Origin: Lichtheimia corymbifera B2541
Lineage: Eukaryota > Mucoromycota > Mucoromycetes > Mucorales > Lichtheimiaceae
Assembly (NCBI GenBank): GCA_000697475.1
Contig: JNEU01000924.1
Coordinates: forward strand, 91,253 to 155,252
Length of the DNA: 64,000 nt
Direction of reading: 5' to 3'
Below are positions 23,259 to 34,238 of the stretch, one piece after another (within the stretch, counting starts at the first letter, position 1; the number at the start of each line of letters is the position of its first letter). The position numbers and the translations under genes were made by a program. A model generated the notes under the pieces. That model had not been told where the DNA came from. It saw only the letters and a program-made list of their open reading frames with translations, and made no database searches.

Positions 23259-25021
23259 TTATTGGTGATGGGCGGTTTGTGATTGATCATTCGAAGAAGA
23301 GGATGGTTGTTGGGTGGGTGTATTGGATGCTGACGTGACATTAGAATGGGAGGCATTGGTTGTTGGTTTAGAATTGAGCTCCTTGGCATGCTGTTCTAAT
23401 AATGCCACAATCTGCTCTTGGTTTTGAAGAAACTTTTGTTGCTGCTCAGGACTCAATTGACTGTACTGGTTCAATATCTGTGGATTCTGTAATATGGCTG
23501 CCATGTAATTTGCTATGGTATGCACATCCGATTAGATCATTGTATAATATGAACATTGCTTTATAACTTACACATCCCGCTGGCCATCCGGTTTTGTTCA
23601 CTCATTCGTTGCTGGGCTTCTGCTTGTTGAATCGCAGCTTGCTCGGCAGCCACACGTGCCTGTTCTTCGGTCAAACGTTGCCTTTGATCCGCCAGTAGCT
23701 GTCGTTCAAGCATGATTTGAAGTTGTCTAATGCCTCGACCCTGTGTATCCTTGATCAGCTTACCATCAACAAGCAAAGCGTATGATAGTCACTCACCTCG
23801 ATAACCTTGTTACATACATCAGAAAACCTCTTGAAAAGCTCTGCTTGGCTCTTGAATATCTCCACAGTTAATTGATCTATATTCCCAACGTGAATAAATA
23901 TACATACAAATGAATGTTTGGAAAAGCACATACCTTGCTTGTCTACCGGTATCTTGTTCGCATCCATATCAATCTTTGGATATTGATATATGTGATAAGG
24001 AAGTAATCGATCAATGACATCTTGTTTGGACCTGAATGGTGTCTTGTAATCTGGCTCGGTAACTGCCTTGTGATCCGAAAGTATTGAATCATAAATCCTA
24101 TCGAAAATCATACCCTATCAGCAATCCATTCTCTTGATCCCTCCTTGACAATCACCTCCTACCTTCGTTTGACGTCTTGATGATGAAGTTCCTCTTCAGG
24201 GAGTCGTTTAGCAAGGATTGATTTGGTAGCAAGATGACTTGGTAGAGTGAAATTGGGCGGAATGGGCTGCTGTTGCTGCTGTGGTTGTTGAGCCACCATA
24301 TGATGCAATGCAATCAACGGCGGTGCGGATTGCTGTTGCTGTTGTTGCTGCTGTTGTTGAGGATGTGGTGGTAAAGGTAGTTGACCTGATGAAGAAGATG
24401 CAGCTGCTAATTGATGAGGATGATGTAATCGTTTCTTTGAGTATTTGCCAGTCTTGACGTATTTGCGAGTCGTTTTGATAGATCCACCCATTGATGAAGA
24501 TGAAGATGAAGATGTCATTTCAGGAGGCATGTTACCGATCATCATTGGTTGTTGTTTTTGCTGTTCTCTTTCATATTCCTCGCGCAATTTGCGTGCTGTT
24601 TCCTTCAGTGCATCTGGATCAGGTGAACTTGGTAAAGGTGCCGTGATGCCATTATGTTTAGGTGCAATGGTCTTATTCCCTCCCTGCTCGCTCGCAGTTG
24701 AACTTGCTGTACCACCCGTAGCATTCCGTGTTGCTGCTGCTAGTGTTGCTGCGTGAAGCTTTTGTATCTCTTGCAAGAGGCGTTCACGTTGATCGTCGGC
24801 AAGTGATTGCACCGGCACATTGTCTGGCAATTTGTATATGATCTGGTCGCCCTTCCGAAGCATGATAACCTTCAAACCAGCCAGCGTGATCTGTGTAATG
24901 ATCTCTTCGTCGGCAGCGCCATTCTTGATCTATGTTCTGTCTTGTCAGTGGCCAAGTTCTTCTCCAACATGGTGTTGTTGTTTACCTGTGTAGATGGACG
25001 ATTACCCTCCTGTTGGCTCAT
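23259..25021 (-). CDS. GLTSCR1/BICRA-domain protein, putative SWI/SNF (GBAF-type) subunit
   Basis: Six exons on the minus strand, 25021-24986, 24929-24163, 24097-23934, 23876-23797, 23740-23572 and 23512-23259, give 489 aa. The middle (about residues 268-320) carries the GLTSCR1 signature: YDSILSDHKAV, then PFRSKQDVIDRLLPYHIYQYP. In animals this domain (BICRA/BICRAL) defines the non-canonical BAF chromatin remodeller. The N-terminus has a short conserved-looking segment (LKVIMLRKGDQIIYKLPD), then a Lys/Arg-rich patch and poly-Gln. After the domain comes a helical, Gln/Glu-rich region (LERQLLADQRQRLTEEQARVAAEQ) likely to form a coiled coil. Intron 4 is 56 nt when the CACAG acceptor at 23741 is used; shorter in-frame choices exist. 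Domain call is good; complex membership is inferred. Confidence 0.82.
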
Positions 25022-26649
25022 CTAGATAGCATTTCGATTCAGTTGGACGCATAATAAAAAAGGTTGAAAAGAACATAAAGGAGATAAACAAGCGACTAGG
25101 GCGAGAACGCGCCGTGGCTCTTTATTTTTTGTTACCTGTTCAACTTTGACCTGTGAGCAAAAAGAGAAGATCAGCTGGAATTCGGTGTCCAGCCAGCCTC
25201 AACTTTTATTGGACCAGAATGATCAGTGGCCATGAAGAATGGGAAGCCGTTATACGACCCTCATCAAGAGCTCTGACAGTGCAAATCATATATGTATATA
25301 CGCTATGCTTATTGATGAAGGTATTAATAAATATCAATTGCCCCACAGTATGCCTTTTCTTTCAAAGACGAGGACTTGTAGAGATAGCCCTTGAACAATG
25401 ACCTTGCTCAATTCCAATTGGACCACAGGCGCGATAGGCTACTCTTCTTTGCATAGCACTCCACAATCACCAATAAACATAACTTGTTCTCTCTGTAAAG
25501 CATTTGCTATTTACGCCATGAGTTTTATTCGCATCTTGAAGGGTCACCATGTTGTCAACATTACTAGGTAATCTTTGCTATCGAACCCCAAGATTTGATG
25601 GATATCTCGTTCCTTCTTGCAGCCTAGTGAATCAGAGCTAAAATCTTCATGATCATACATGTTGATTCATTGTCACCTTGGTTGCCATTGTGATATTTGG
25701 ATCTTGTGAGGAGGTAACAACCTACATAATGAAATATAGCTTTAGAGACCCTCCTTGTATCCACGTGATACACGATGAAAGGCTTTACTTTTTTTTTCTG
25801 GCTCCATGGTTTAGGTTTGGTGCAAGAATATAGATCAATATCCCATCATCCACTTTCTGACCACCTTCGTTTGGATGTAGTGTTCAATATGGATGTAGTG
25901 TTCAATATGTAAATGATAAGATTCGTCTGGTAATAATAGTCAGAAATGATTTATGGATGGTCTATGACTATCATACTACGCGATAAACGACACAATGAGC
26001 TATCTACCGTATACTCTTCTATGTAAATCATTTATAGCCAAGCACCCTTCCCATAAAATGCATAGCATGCTGCAGACGAAAAACGCCACACCAATCCCCT
26101 AACGATGTAGCGTGCAATTCCACCTATACATAGGCACTACACAAATATGTAGCTATATGCAAGGATATCTTTGGACATGGACAAGACGAGATTTCAAATG
26201 TTTGTAAGGACTAAGGAGATGTCGATGTTTGTATATCATTGATACTCAATAAGAATTCAGCATGCAACTGATAGAAGATGGGGAAGAAGAAATAGAGCGG
26301 TATCCCGGTTTAACACATGATATCAGGGCTCAGCACTGTCATCGGATCTCACAGCGAGTGAACAGGCGCATTTACACATGGATCATCAGTCGATCCTTGT
26401 TTATAGGTCAATCCTTAAAGATGGGTAATGTGTAATGAGAAGAGGACGGGTTTTTGACAGCGGGATGATTTATTAAAAGACAGCAGCAGCAGGATAATGA
26501 CTCCTTGATCCGATCATTTTCGTGTATCAAACTGGCTACAACCAGGAGCAAGCAAGAGGAGCCAAACAAACCCGCCTTGAAAGAGTTGGCAATGGGGGAC
26601 AAATAAAGTAGGTGTAAAAAGGGTTGTGGGTGTATGTGTGAGTGCTTGC

Positions 26650-26690
<41 letters not shown>

Positions 26691-26871
26691 GGACATGTTC
26701 TCGTATTCACTTTTGCTTGACACAGCGTACCTTCCTCCTTTTTTTCTTTTTGCTTTGCTTCTCTCTTTTTCCTACCCCTCATTTACACGCCATTGCTATT
26801 CATTAGCGGGTGAGTTGCACGCATTCCACAGTAATTGGAGCTAACGATCATGCTGTATATATATATAGGTA
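25022..26871. other. Intergenic region, divergent promoter of the GLTSCR1-like and chitin synthase genes
   Basis: About 1.85 kb. A 20-bp tandem duplication (ATGGATGTAGTGTTCAATAT) lies near 25873-25910 and a (GT)n tract at 26655-26688. A possible 5'UTR intron lies at 26810-26870, with donor GGTGAGT and acceptor TATATAG just before the chitin synthase start. No further gene seen. Confidence 0.55.
26655..26688 (+). repeat. (GT)n microsatellite
   Basis: An uninterrupted GT dinucleotide run of about 17 units, roughly 185 bp upstream of the chitin synthase start codon. Confidence 0.9.
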
Positions 26872-29800
26872 ATGCAAGACGACACACGCACCGACCTGGT
26901 CTGTGTACTCAACAGCAGCGACCAGACGCCGCCATCCGAGGATAATATTGTCAGTCTATTGGAGAGTCGATACAAGCGTAGCCATGTATACACCAGCGTG
27001 GGCCATCTAAATCTGGTTGTCATCAACCCCTTCCAACCACTGGAGTCTCTTAACGATGCGACATTGCAGTCTTATGCCGATGCGGGATACAGAGATGTTT
27101 CGGAGCACAAGCCGTTCCTTCAACCACACGTGTACGACATTGCTGCCAGAGCTTATTTCACTATGCGTAGAACAGGCGAAGATCAGAGCATTGTCTTAAG
27201 GTAAAGCTTTTATTGTCTTTATTTAACTAAAGGAGGAAGGAGAGAGAGAAGAAAGAAAATATGTGTGAGAGAAACAAGAGAATGTTGGCTGCTGCTGGGG
27301 AGTAAACATCCATACGAGGAGGTTGAGGAGAGTTGAGGAGGACAAGGAAAGGAAAGGGGGCAATTACTAGTCATCGATTGATGCAAGTCTTCTAACTTGT
27401 ACATCCTTTATATGTAGTGGCATCACTGGTTCTGGAAAAAGCACCACACGTCATCATGTCCTCCACCAGTTGACCCATCTATCCACACACAGCAAAAAGG
27501 AATCAAAGCTGCAACTGCAAATCCGGAATGCAGCCAGTATATTGGAAGCTTTTGGTCATGCAAGAACAACACAAAACAACAGCGCATCCAAGTTTGGCAT
27601 GTTCCAGGAGTTACAATTCAGTGAGCGTGGTCGTATCCTTGGTGCAAAGACGTTGACATATGCTTTTGATAAGACGCGCACCACATCTGTACCTGTCAAC
27701 GAACGAACATATCACGTCTTTTATGCTCTACTTGCTGGCACTACGGTGGATGAAAAGACCGCTCTTCATATCAATTTTTCCGCCGACTACTTTCATTATC
27801 TCAGCCAATCCAAATGCATCAATGTGCCAGACTACAGCGACGAGATTGCTTTTCAGGATCTCAAAAGTGCACTCAAGATATGCGGCTTCAAAGCAAAGAC
27901 GGTGACACAAATCTTTCAGCTGCTGGCAGCCATTCTGCATCTCGGCAATTTGCAATTCGTTGACAACCGCGAAGGTGATATGGCAGAGGAAACTTGCAGT
28001 GTCAAGAATGTCAAAGTACTTGAAACCGTATCAGCCATGCTGGGTGTCTCGCCTTCCAAGCTTGAAACAGCCCTCACATACAAGCTACGTTTGATTCACA
28101 AAGAGCTTTGTACAGCTTTTATGAACGCTCAGGGCGCCACAGAACAACGGGATTCACTCGCACAAGCATTATATCATGTGCTATTCACCTGGATCGTCGA
28201 GTCCATCAATTCCAAGATATGCTTTAATGACAATCCTGCCAACTTTATCGGTATCCTCGACCAGTTTGGGTTCCAGAATTTCAAGGACAATGGATTTGAA
28301 GAATTCAGCGTCAATCTGGCCAACGAACGTGTGCATCAATTTTATATACAGCAATGTTTCAGTGATGATGTTGGGATACATGCAATTATGGTGCGTGATG
28401 GAGTACCCTTACCAGAGGTGGAGACTGTAGACAATCAATATTGCTTGGATTTATTGACGGGCCATGGAAGCATGAAGAACCCGAATGGTGGTGGTGGTGG
28501 TATCATTAGTATGATTGATCGAGATTGTGCACGCTATCAAAGTGGTGCTACAGATGCAACCGATGCCAATTTACTCGCCAACCTGCAGCGTCAATTCGCA
28601 ACCCATTCAGCATTTGCCAAGACAACACAGACCTATTCTTTCGGCATCAACCATTTCTCTGGCACAGTACATTATACCGTGGATGGCTTTATTGAAAAGA
28701 ACATTGACGCATTATCACCTGATTTTGTGACATTGCTACGCGACAACAGCTCAAATGTATTTGTCAACAGCCTTTTCCAAAGCAGTGCTATGGCAACTGA
28801 ATCTCATCCCAAGGATAATCGAACCATCGTTAAAGCACAGCTCACCAGCAAGCCTACACGAGCACCCTCCATGAAACGATCCAACAAACGCAACCGCAGC
28901 ATCCCACATGACATGGAGAAAAAAGAAGCTGCTGAAGAACCGGTAGAACACGTGACAACAGTAATGGATCAGCTGTGTGTGACATTGGATGATCTCTTCA
29001 AGACAATGAGCGATACGCATGTCTACAACCTCATTCACATTCGACCCAATGACTTGCAGACACCTGATATGTTTGATACGAAGCGTGTCAAGTCTCAAAT
29101 AAGGGCCTTTTTATTGCCCGATTTGACCCTTCGGTGCCGACAGCAATACGCCAACTATTATGCATTCGATGAGTTCTTGGCACGATACGAGAGATTGATA
29201 CAATCGCTCCATATTGATGGATCCAAGCAAGAACGTGATATGGTTGGTGACGTGTGTGCCATCATGAATTGGACACAAGCACAGGCGTATATTGGCAATG
29301 ACATGATATGGCTCGCATACGACACGTGGAAAGAGTTAGAAGACAATCTGCGTGCAGCTGAAAAAGAGAATCGTGCACGTCACAAGGCGATCAATGATGG
29401 CACTGTTGGTGGAGCGGATACTGGCACAGATGTGATGAGCGATGCAGCAGCAGGACCCAATTATCCACCGTACGATTCGTATCAAGAAATGCCTCCTGCC
29501 GAATATATGGACCACAACGCTATGGGCCGATCATCGTTTTTTGAAGATGGGGCGAGCTATGCTGACAGTGAATATGGCATGAAGCGAGAAGTGGATGGTA
29601 GTCAATGGGGCGACGAATCTGAATGGGGAATGAAAGGCTTATCTGAAGGGTAAGTGAAAGAACATAGCAGCAGCAGTAGCATCCTAGATATCATATTGAT
29701 CGACATGATGATGAATCCAGATTTGGCCCCAATATGGACATGAGCAAGATGATTGAGGATTATTATGCTCCACAGAATGAACAAGTCGAGGAAATGCCAA

Positions 29801-32800
29801 TCACTGCGCTACGTGTTTGGTGGGTGCGTTTCGTATGGTTCATGACCTGGTGGATACCCAATCCATTCCTTCGATGGTTCGGCAAGATGAAGCGACAAGA
29901 CGTGCAACTTGCATGGAGAGAAAAAGTGACATTGTGTATGCTTATCTTTTTATTCTCGGCCATGGTGATCTTTGTTATTGTTGGGTTGAGCCCGCTGCTT
30001 TGTCCTGGCACCAAGGAGATGTATTCACCAGCCAATGTCAATGCCCACAATGTCCAAGATGATATGTATGTCAGCCATCGCGGCGTTGTCTATGATATTA
30101 CCGGATTTGCTCGCAGCAACCATGGTACTACCGCATTACCAGCTACCTCGGATACGCTGGTGGATCTTGCGGGTCAAGATGTATCATACACCATTCCTCC
30201 ACCATTGACTGAGGCATGCCAAGGCCTTGTTTCCACACCAACGGTGCGCATCACACCCAATTCGAGTATTGTGCTTGGAACCTTTGTTCATTATTCAGGA
30301 GATCAATTGCAATACCCACAGCTTTCTTCCATGGCAAGCAAATCTTGGTATTGGGATAACTTTTTGCCAGAGATGAAGCTCTACAAGAAAGGCTCTTTGG
30401 TGATTGATATGGATTCGGTGGCTTCCGATTATAAAGGATGGGGACGATACGCCATGGCAATCAACAAGAAGGTTTACGACCTGACAGATTATTTTGCAAC
30501 TGCGGATACGTATAGCACTGGTTCGACATCGAGCGATTATGCATTCTTGAATCCAGCCGTTGAAGAGATATTCAAAAAGTTTAGCGGCACTGATGGCACT
30601 GACAACTGGAACAAGTACACCACATCATTGTCACCTGAGGAATTAGCCATGAATTTGAATTGTCTCAATAATGCGTTTTATGTGGGCGATGTGGACGAAC
30701 GTGAATCTCTCCGGTGTACATTTGCTAATTATCTCTTGCTGGCGTTTGCCATGGTGATGGCTCTTGTCATTTTGGTCAAATTCCTGGCAGCTCTCCAATT
30801 TGGTGGTGCACCAACGCCCGAAGAACATGACAAGTTTGTGATCTGCCAAGTGCCTTGCTATACCGAAGGCGAAGAATCACTCAAGAAAACAATCGATTCG
30901 TTGACAGTGATGAACTATGATGACAAGCGCAAACTGCTCTTCATTATTGCGGATGGCATGGTCATGGGTGGTGGTAATGATCGGCCTACACCACGCATTG
31001 TATTGGATGTTCTGGGCTATGATACGAAGAACGATCCTGAACCACTCATGTTCAAATCTATTGGTGAAGGCAGTAAACAGCTCAATTACGGCAAAGTGTA
31101 CTCAGGCCTTTATGAATGCGAAGGGCACGTGGTGCCATATATTGTGGTCGTCAAAGTTGGCAAAGCTTCGGAACGTGCTAAACCAGGCAACCGTGGCAAG
31201 CGAGATTCACAATTGATTTGCATGAATTTCTTGAACAAGGTCCACTTTGACGGTGAGATGACACCGCTGGAATTGGAAATGTATCATCAAATCAAGAACG
31301 TTATTGGTGTCAATCCCTCCTTTTATGAATACGTGCTCATGATCGATTCTGATACCGAGGTGGATCCAGATGCACTGAACCACTTGATATCAACAATGCT
31401 CCATGACGGTCGTATCATTGGATTATGTGGTGAAACGCAGCTTGTGAATGAGGATCGTTCTCTTACAACCATGATACAAGTATACGAGTACTATATTTCC
31501 CACCATCTTGCCAAGGCATTTGAGAGCTTGTTTGGATCGGTCACTTGCTTGCCTGGTTGTTTTTGCATGTATCGCATTCGCACACCCATCAAAAGTGAGC
31601 CACTTATTGTATCCCCCAAGGTGATCGGTGATTACTCGGACAACAATGTCGATACGCTACATAAGAAGAACCTGCTGCATCTTGGTGAAGATCGATATTT
31701 GACAACGCTCATGATGAAGCACTTTCCACAATACAAAATGAAGTTCACGCCTCATGCACAATGTAAAACGGTGGCTCCTGACAGGTGGAAAGTGTTGGTT
31801 TCTCAACGACGTCGTTGGATTAATTCGACCATTCACAACCTCTTTGAGCTCATTTTGCTTCCGGATTTATGTGGATTCTGCTGCTTTTCGATGCGATTTG
31901 TGGTTTTGGTTGACCTGATTGGCACATTAACCCTCCCTGTATCGGTGGTGTACCTTGCTTATTTGATTTACGTTGTTGCGGATGGCACCGATCCAATTCC
32001 CATCTTGGCATTGTGCATGTTGGCTGGTTTATATGGTCTCCAAGCTATTTTGTTTATTCTTAAGCGACAATGGCAACATATTGGATGGATGCTATTCTAC
32101 ATTTTGGCGATCCCTATCTTTTCATTTATGCTACCGGTGTATTCATTCTGGCATTTTGACGACTTTTCGTGGGGCAATACTCGCATTGTGGTGGGCGACA
32201 AGAAACAAAAGAAGATCATTCTCAATGATGATGAGAAATTTGATGAAAAGATGATCCCACTCAAGAAATGGAGCGTCTACGAGCAAGAATTGTGGGAGAT
32301 GGGTTCAACTGGATCACAAGAAACTGGTGTTACAGGCAATACTTATCGCTCCTTTGTTCCAGCAGGAGGAGGTGCTGGTGCTGGTGCTGGTCTTGGCACT
32401 GCAGGATCAATCATCTATGACGGACATAGCATGTATGGTGGAATGAGCCAGCCTGATTATAATGATTATCAACATCGTATGGCAGCAAACAATCGGACTA
32501 GCCGTGGCACACACCAAATGATGAGTATGAATGGATCAGTAATGATGGGAAGCGGTGGAGCAGTACCGTCAGGTTATCCAGGATCTGTAATGGGATTACC
32601 TCCTTATCCACCACATTATGGTGCTGGTGCTGTTGGATATACAGGCTCGGTGGTTGGGTCCGAATATGGAGGAGGAGGAGGAGCTGCTGGTGGTGGTATG
32701 ACGACGATGAATGGCGCCGACCCACAACAACACATGATATCTTCACCGATCAATCGAGGCTCAAGGACACTTTCTGTAAATAGCTTTGGCAACCCTGACT

Positions 32801-32868
32801 TTTTGTTGGATCGCAGCAGCTTCATGGCTGGTCCCCCACCACATCAACAATATTACCACCATCCTTAA
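26872..32868 (+). CDS. Chitin synthase with N-terminal myosin-like motor (class V/VII type)
   Basis: Three exons, 26872-27200, 27418-29649 and 29721-32868, give 1902 aa. Residues 1 to about 745 are a myosin-like motor with P-loop GITGSGKST (about 111), a switch-I-like NNSASKFGMF (about 162) and a weak switch-II-like DQFGFQNF (about 390). A membrane helix follows near 922-945, then a cytochrome-b5-like segment (VSHRGVVYDITGF). The chitin synthase domain holds QVPCYTEGEESLKKT, MIDSDTEVD (about 1396), EDRYLT and the product-binding QRRRW (about 1548), then several membrane spans. The C-terminus is Gly/Ser-rich and no DEK-type C-terminal domain is evident. The enzyme would polymerise UDP-GlcNAc into chitin at the growing tip. 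Motor motifs differ from canonical GESGAGKT, so ATPase activity is doubtful while the synthase site looks intact. Confidence 0.95.
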
Positions 32869-33908
32869 TCATCATCCGCATTTTGTTTTTGTGATAATAC
32901 CTAAGCTAATAGATTGCCCCTTTGTCCTTTACTTCAGAAGACAATCAATACAACAAATTCATTTTTCAACTCACTCTAAGAACGATTTTTTATCTGGGTT
33001 CCAACATCAACACAAAGAGTATACGCCAGTGGGATAGTATCACAATGGTCGTCATCGTTTCTTTCATCTTCTTTTCCCAATTCTGATGAACAACGTGCAA
33101 CATCGTCACTTGCTTTATTAGTTCAACCACCCTAAAATGTTTTTCTATCCCGGGAATTCACAATTTACCCCACCAAAGAAGACATGAACGACCTTCAAGG
33201 GAGATGCGAGCATCTTGGGTTGGTGCCATTGTATTTCTTCTTCAAATAAATATGACATTGAATATACTATAAGATGCAATTTAACAATACTATAGGACGT
33301 TCACTGGCTGCTAGCTGGTTAGCTGTAAGGCAAGCTCATTTCTGGATATTGCTGAGTGGTGGCTTCAATATTTAGAAGGGTAACTGTGCTTCTGTTTCAG
33401 TACATTTGCCCCAGCAATTGTGTTGCACTGTATTGCACAATCAGCTCCAACGAATGGATGGGGGCACTTACCGACCAACGACCACAATTAATCCAGATCC
33501 AATGAAGTCTGTCTTTTGTGAAAACCCCAATAGCGCAGTAACCTAGCAACGTGTTCCCGTAGGCTATGGTATTGAACAGCATTAGTTTAACCATCAATAA
33601 AAGGCCTATAAGAATAATAGAAGAAATGGAGACACAAGGGTAGCTAGCAAGTTTTATGAAACAAACCTCTTTTTATTGAAAGAGCTTTATGTTCTTTTCC
33701 ACTAAAATATAACATAATATAATTGGGGAGGGGCATACCAGAGATATGACATAGAAAGACACACAAGAAAAATAACTATGAAAAGTGGATGCAAAGATGT
33801 TATGAAAGGATGCAGATGATAGGTTTGATGCAAGACAAATGGACATGACGTTACCGAGGAGAGAGAGGCTTAAATGGTGATGAAAAAATGCTGTAAAGAA
33901 AATTTTCT
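32869..33908. other. Intergenic region without a recognisable gene
   Basis: 3' flank of the chitin synthase gene and of the small minus-strand gene. AT-rich, with several AATAAA-like signals. No coding exon seen. Confidence 0.55.
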
Positions 33909-34238
33909 CTAAGCTCCAGTGTTGGTAAAATCATAAGAAAAAGGAGCTCGACGTCCTTTGTAGTGAAGACTCATGGGGTCGTGGAAATGGCCTAGGACAT
34001 CTGGAGTGCTTGTTATACGCATGGGATCGTTGAGGTACTTTTGCGTAGTAACAACATAGGTAGGGAAGACAATGGGTGTTGCCGTCGTGCCAATGGGAGT
34101 AAGGACGGTTTGTGGAGGAGATTTTTCGCCTTCATGACACACTGCAGGCTCAATATGCTTGGACCTTGGTTGCCAAAAAAAAGTGGGCATTGACTTAGAA
34201 GGGTGGAGGTAGTAGTAGGATCGCGATTGAAGAAGCAC
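33909..34238 (-). CDS. Small hypothetical protein (109 aa)
   Basis: Single-exon frame of 109 codons; an internal Met at 34190 would give about 93 aa. A TATAAAAG box lies at 34314-34307 on the same strand, about 70 nt upstream, followed by a purine/pyrimidine-biased leader, which is why I keep it. The product is polar, Pro/Thr-rich, with no membrane segment, signal peptide or motif I recognise (contains VVTTQKYLNDPMRITSTPD and LHYKGRRAPFSYDF). It could be a small regulated cytosolic protein; function unknown. Confidence 0.5.
   Translation of the reverse strand: MLLQSRSYYYLHPSKSMPTFFWQPRSKHIEPAVCHEGEKSPPQTVLTPIGTTATPIVFPTYVVTTQKYLNDPMRITSTPDVLGHFHDPMSLHYKGRRAPFSYDFTNTGA

Noticed and set aside
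26408..26782. 124-codon minus-strand frame upstream of the chitin synthase gene
   Set aside because: It is built largely on the (GT)n microsatellite, giving His-Thr repeats, and has no family motif.
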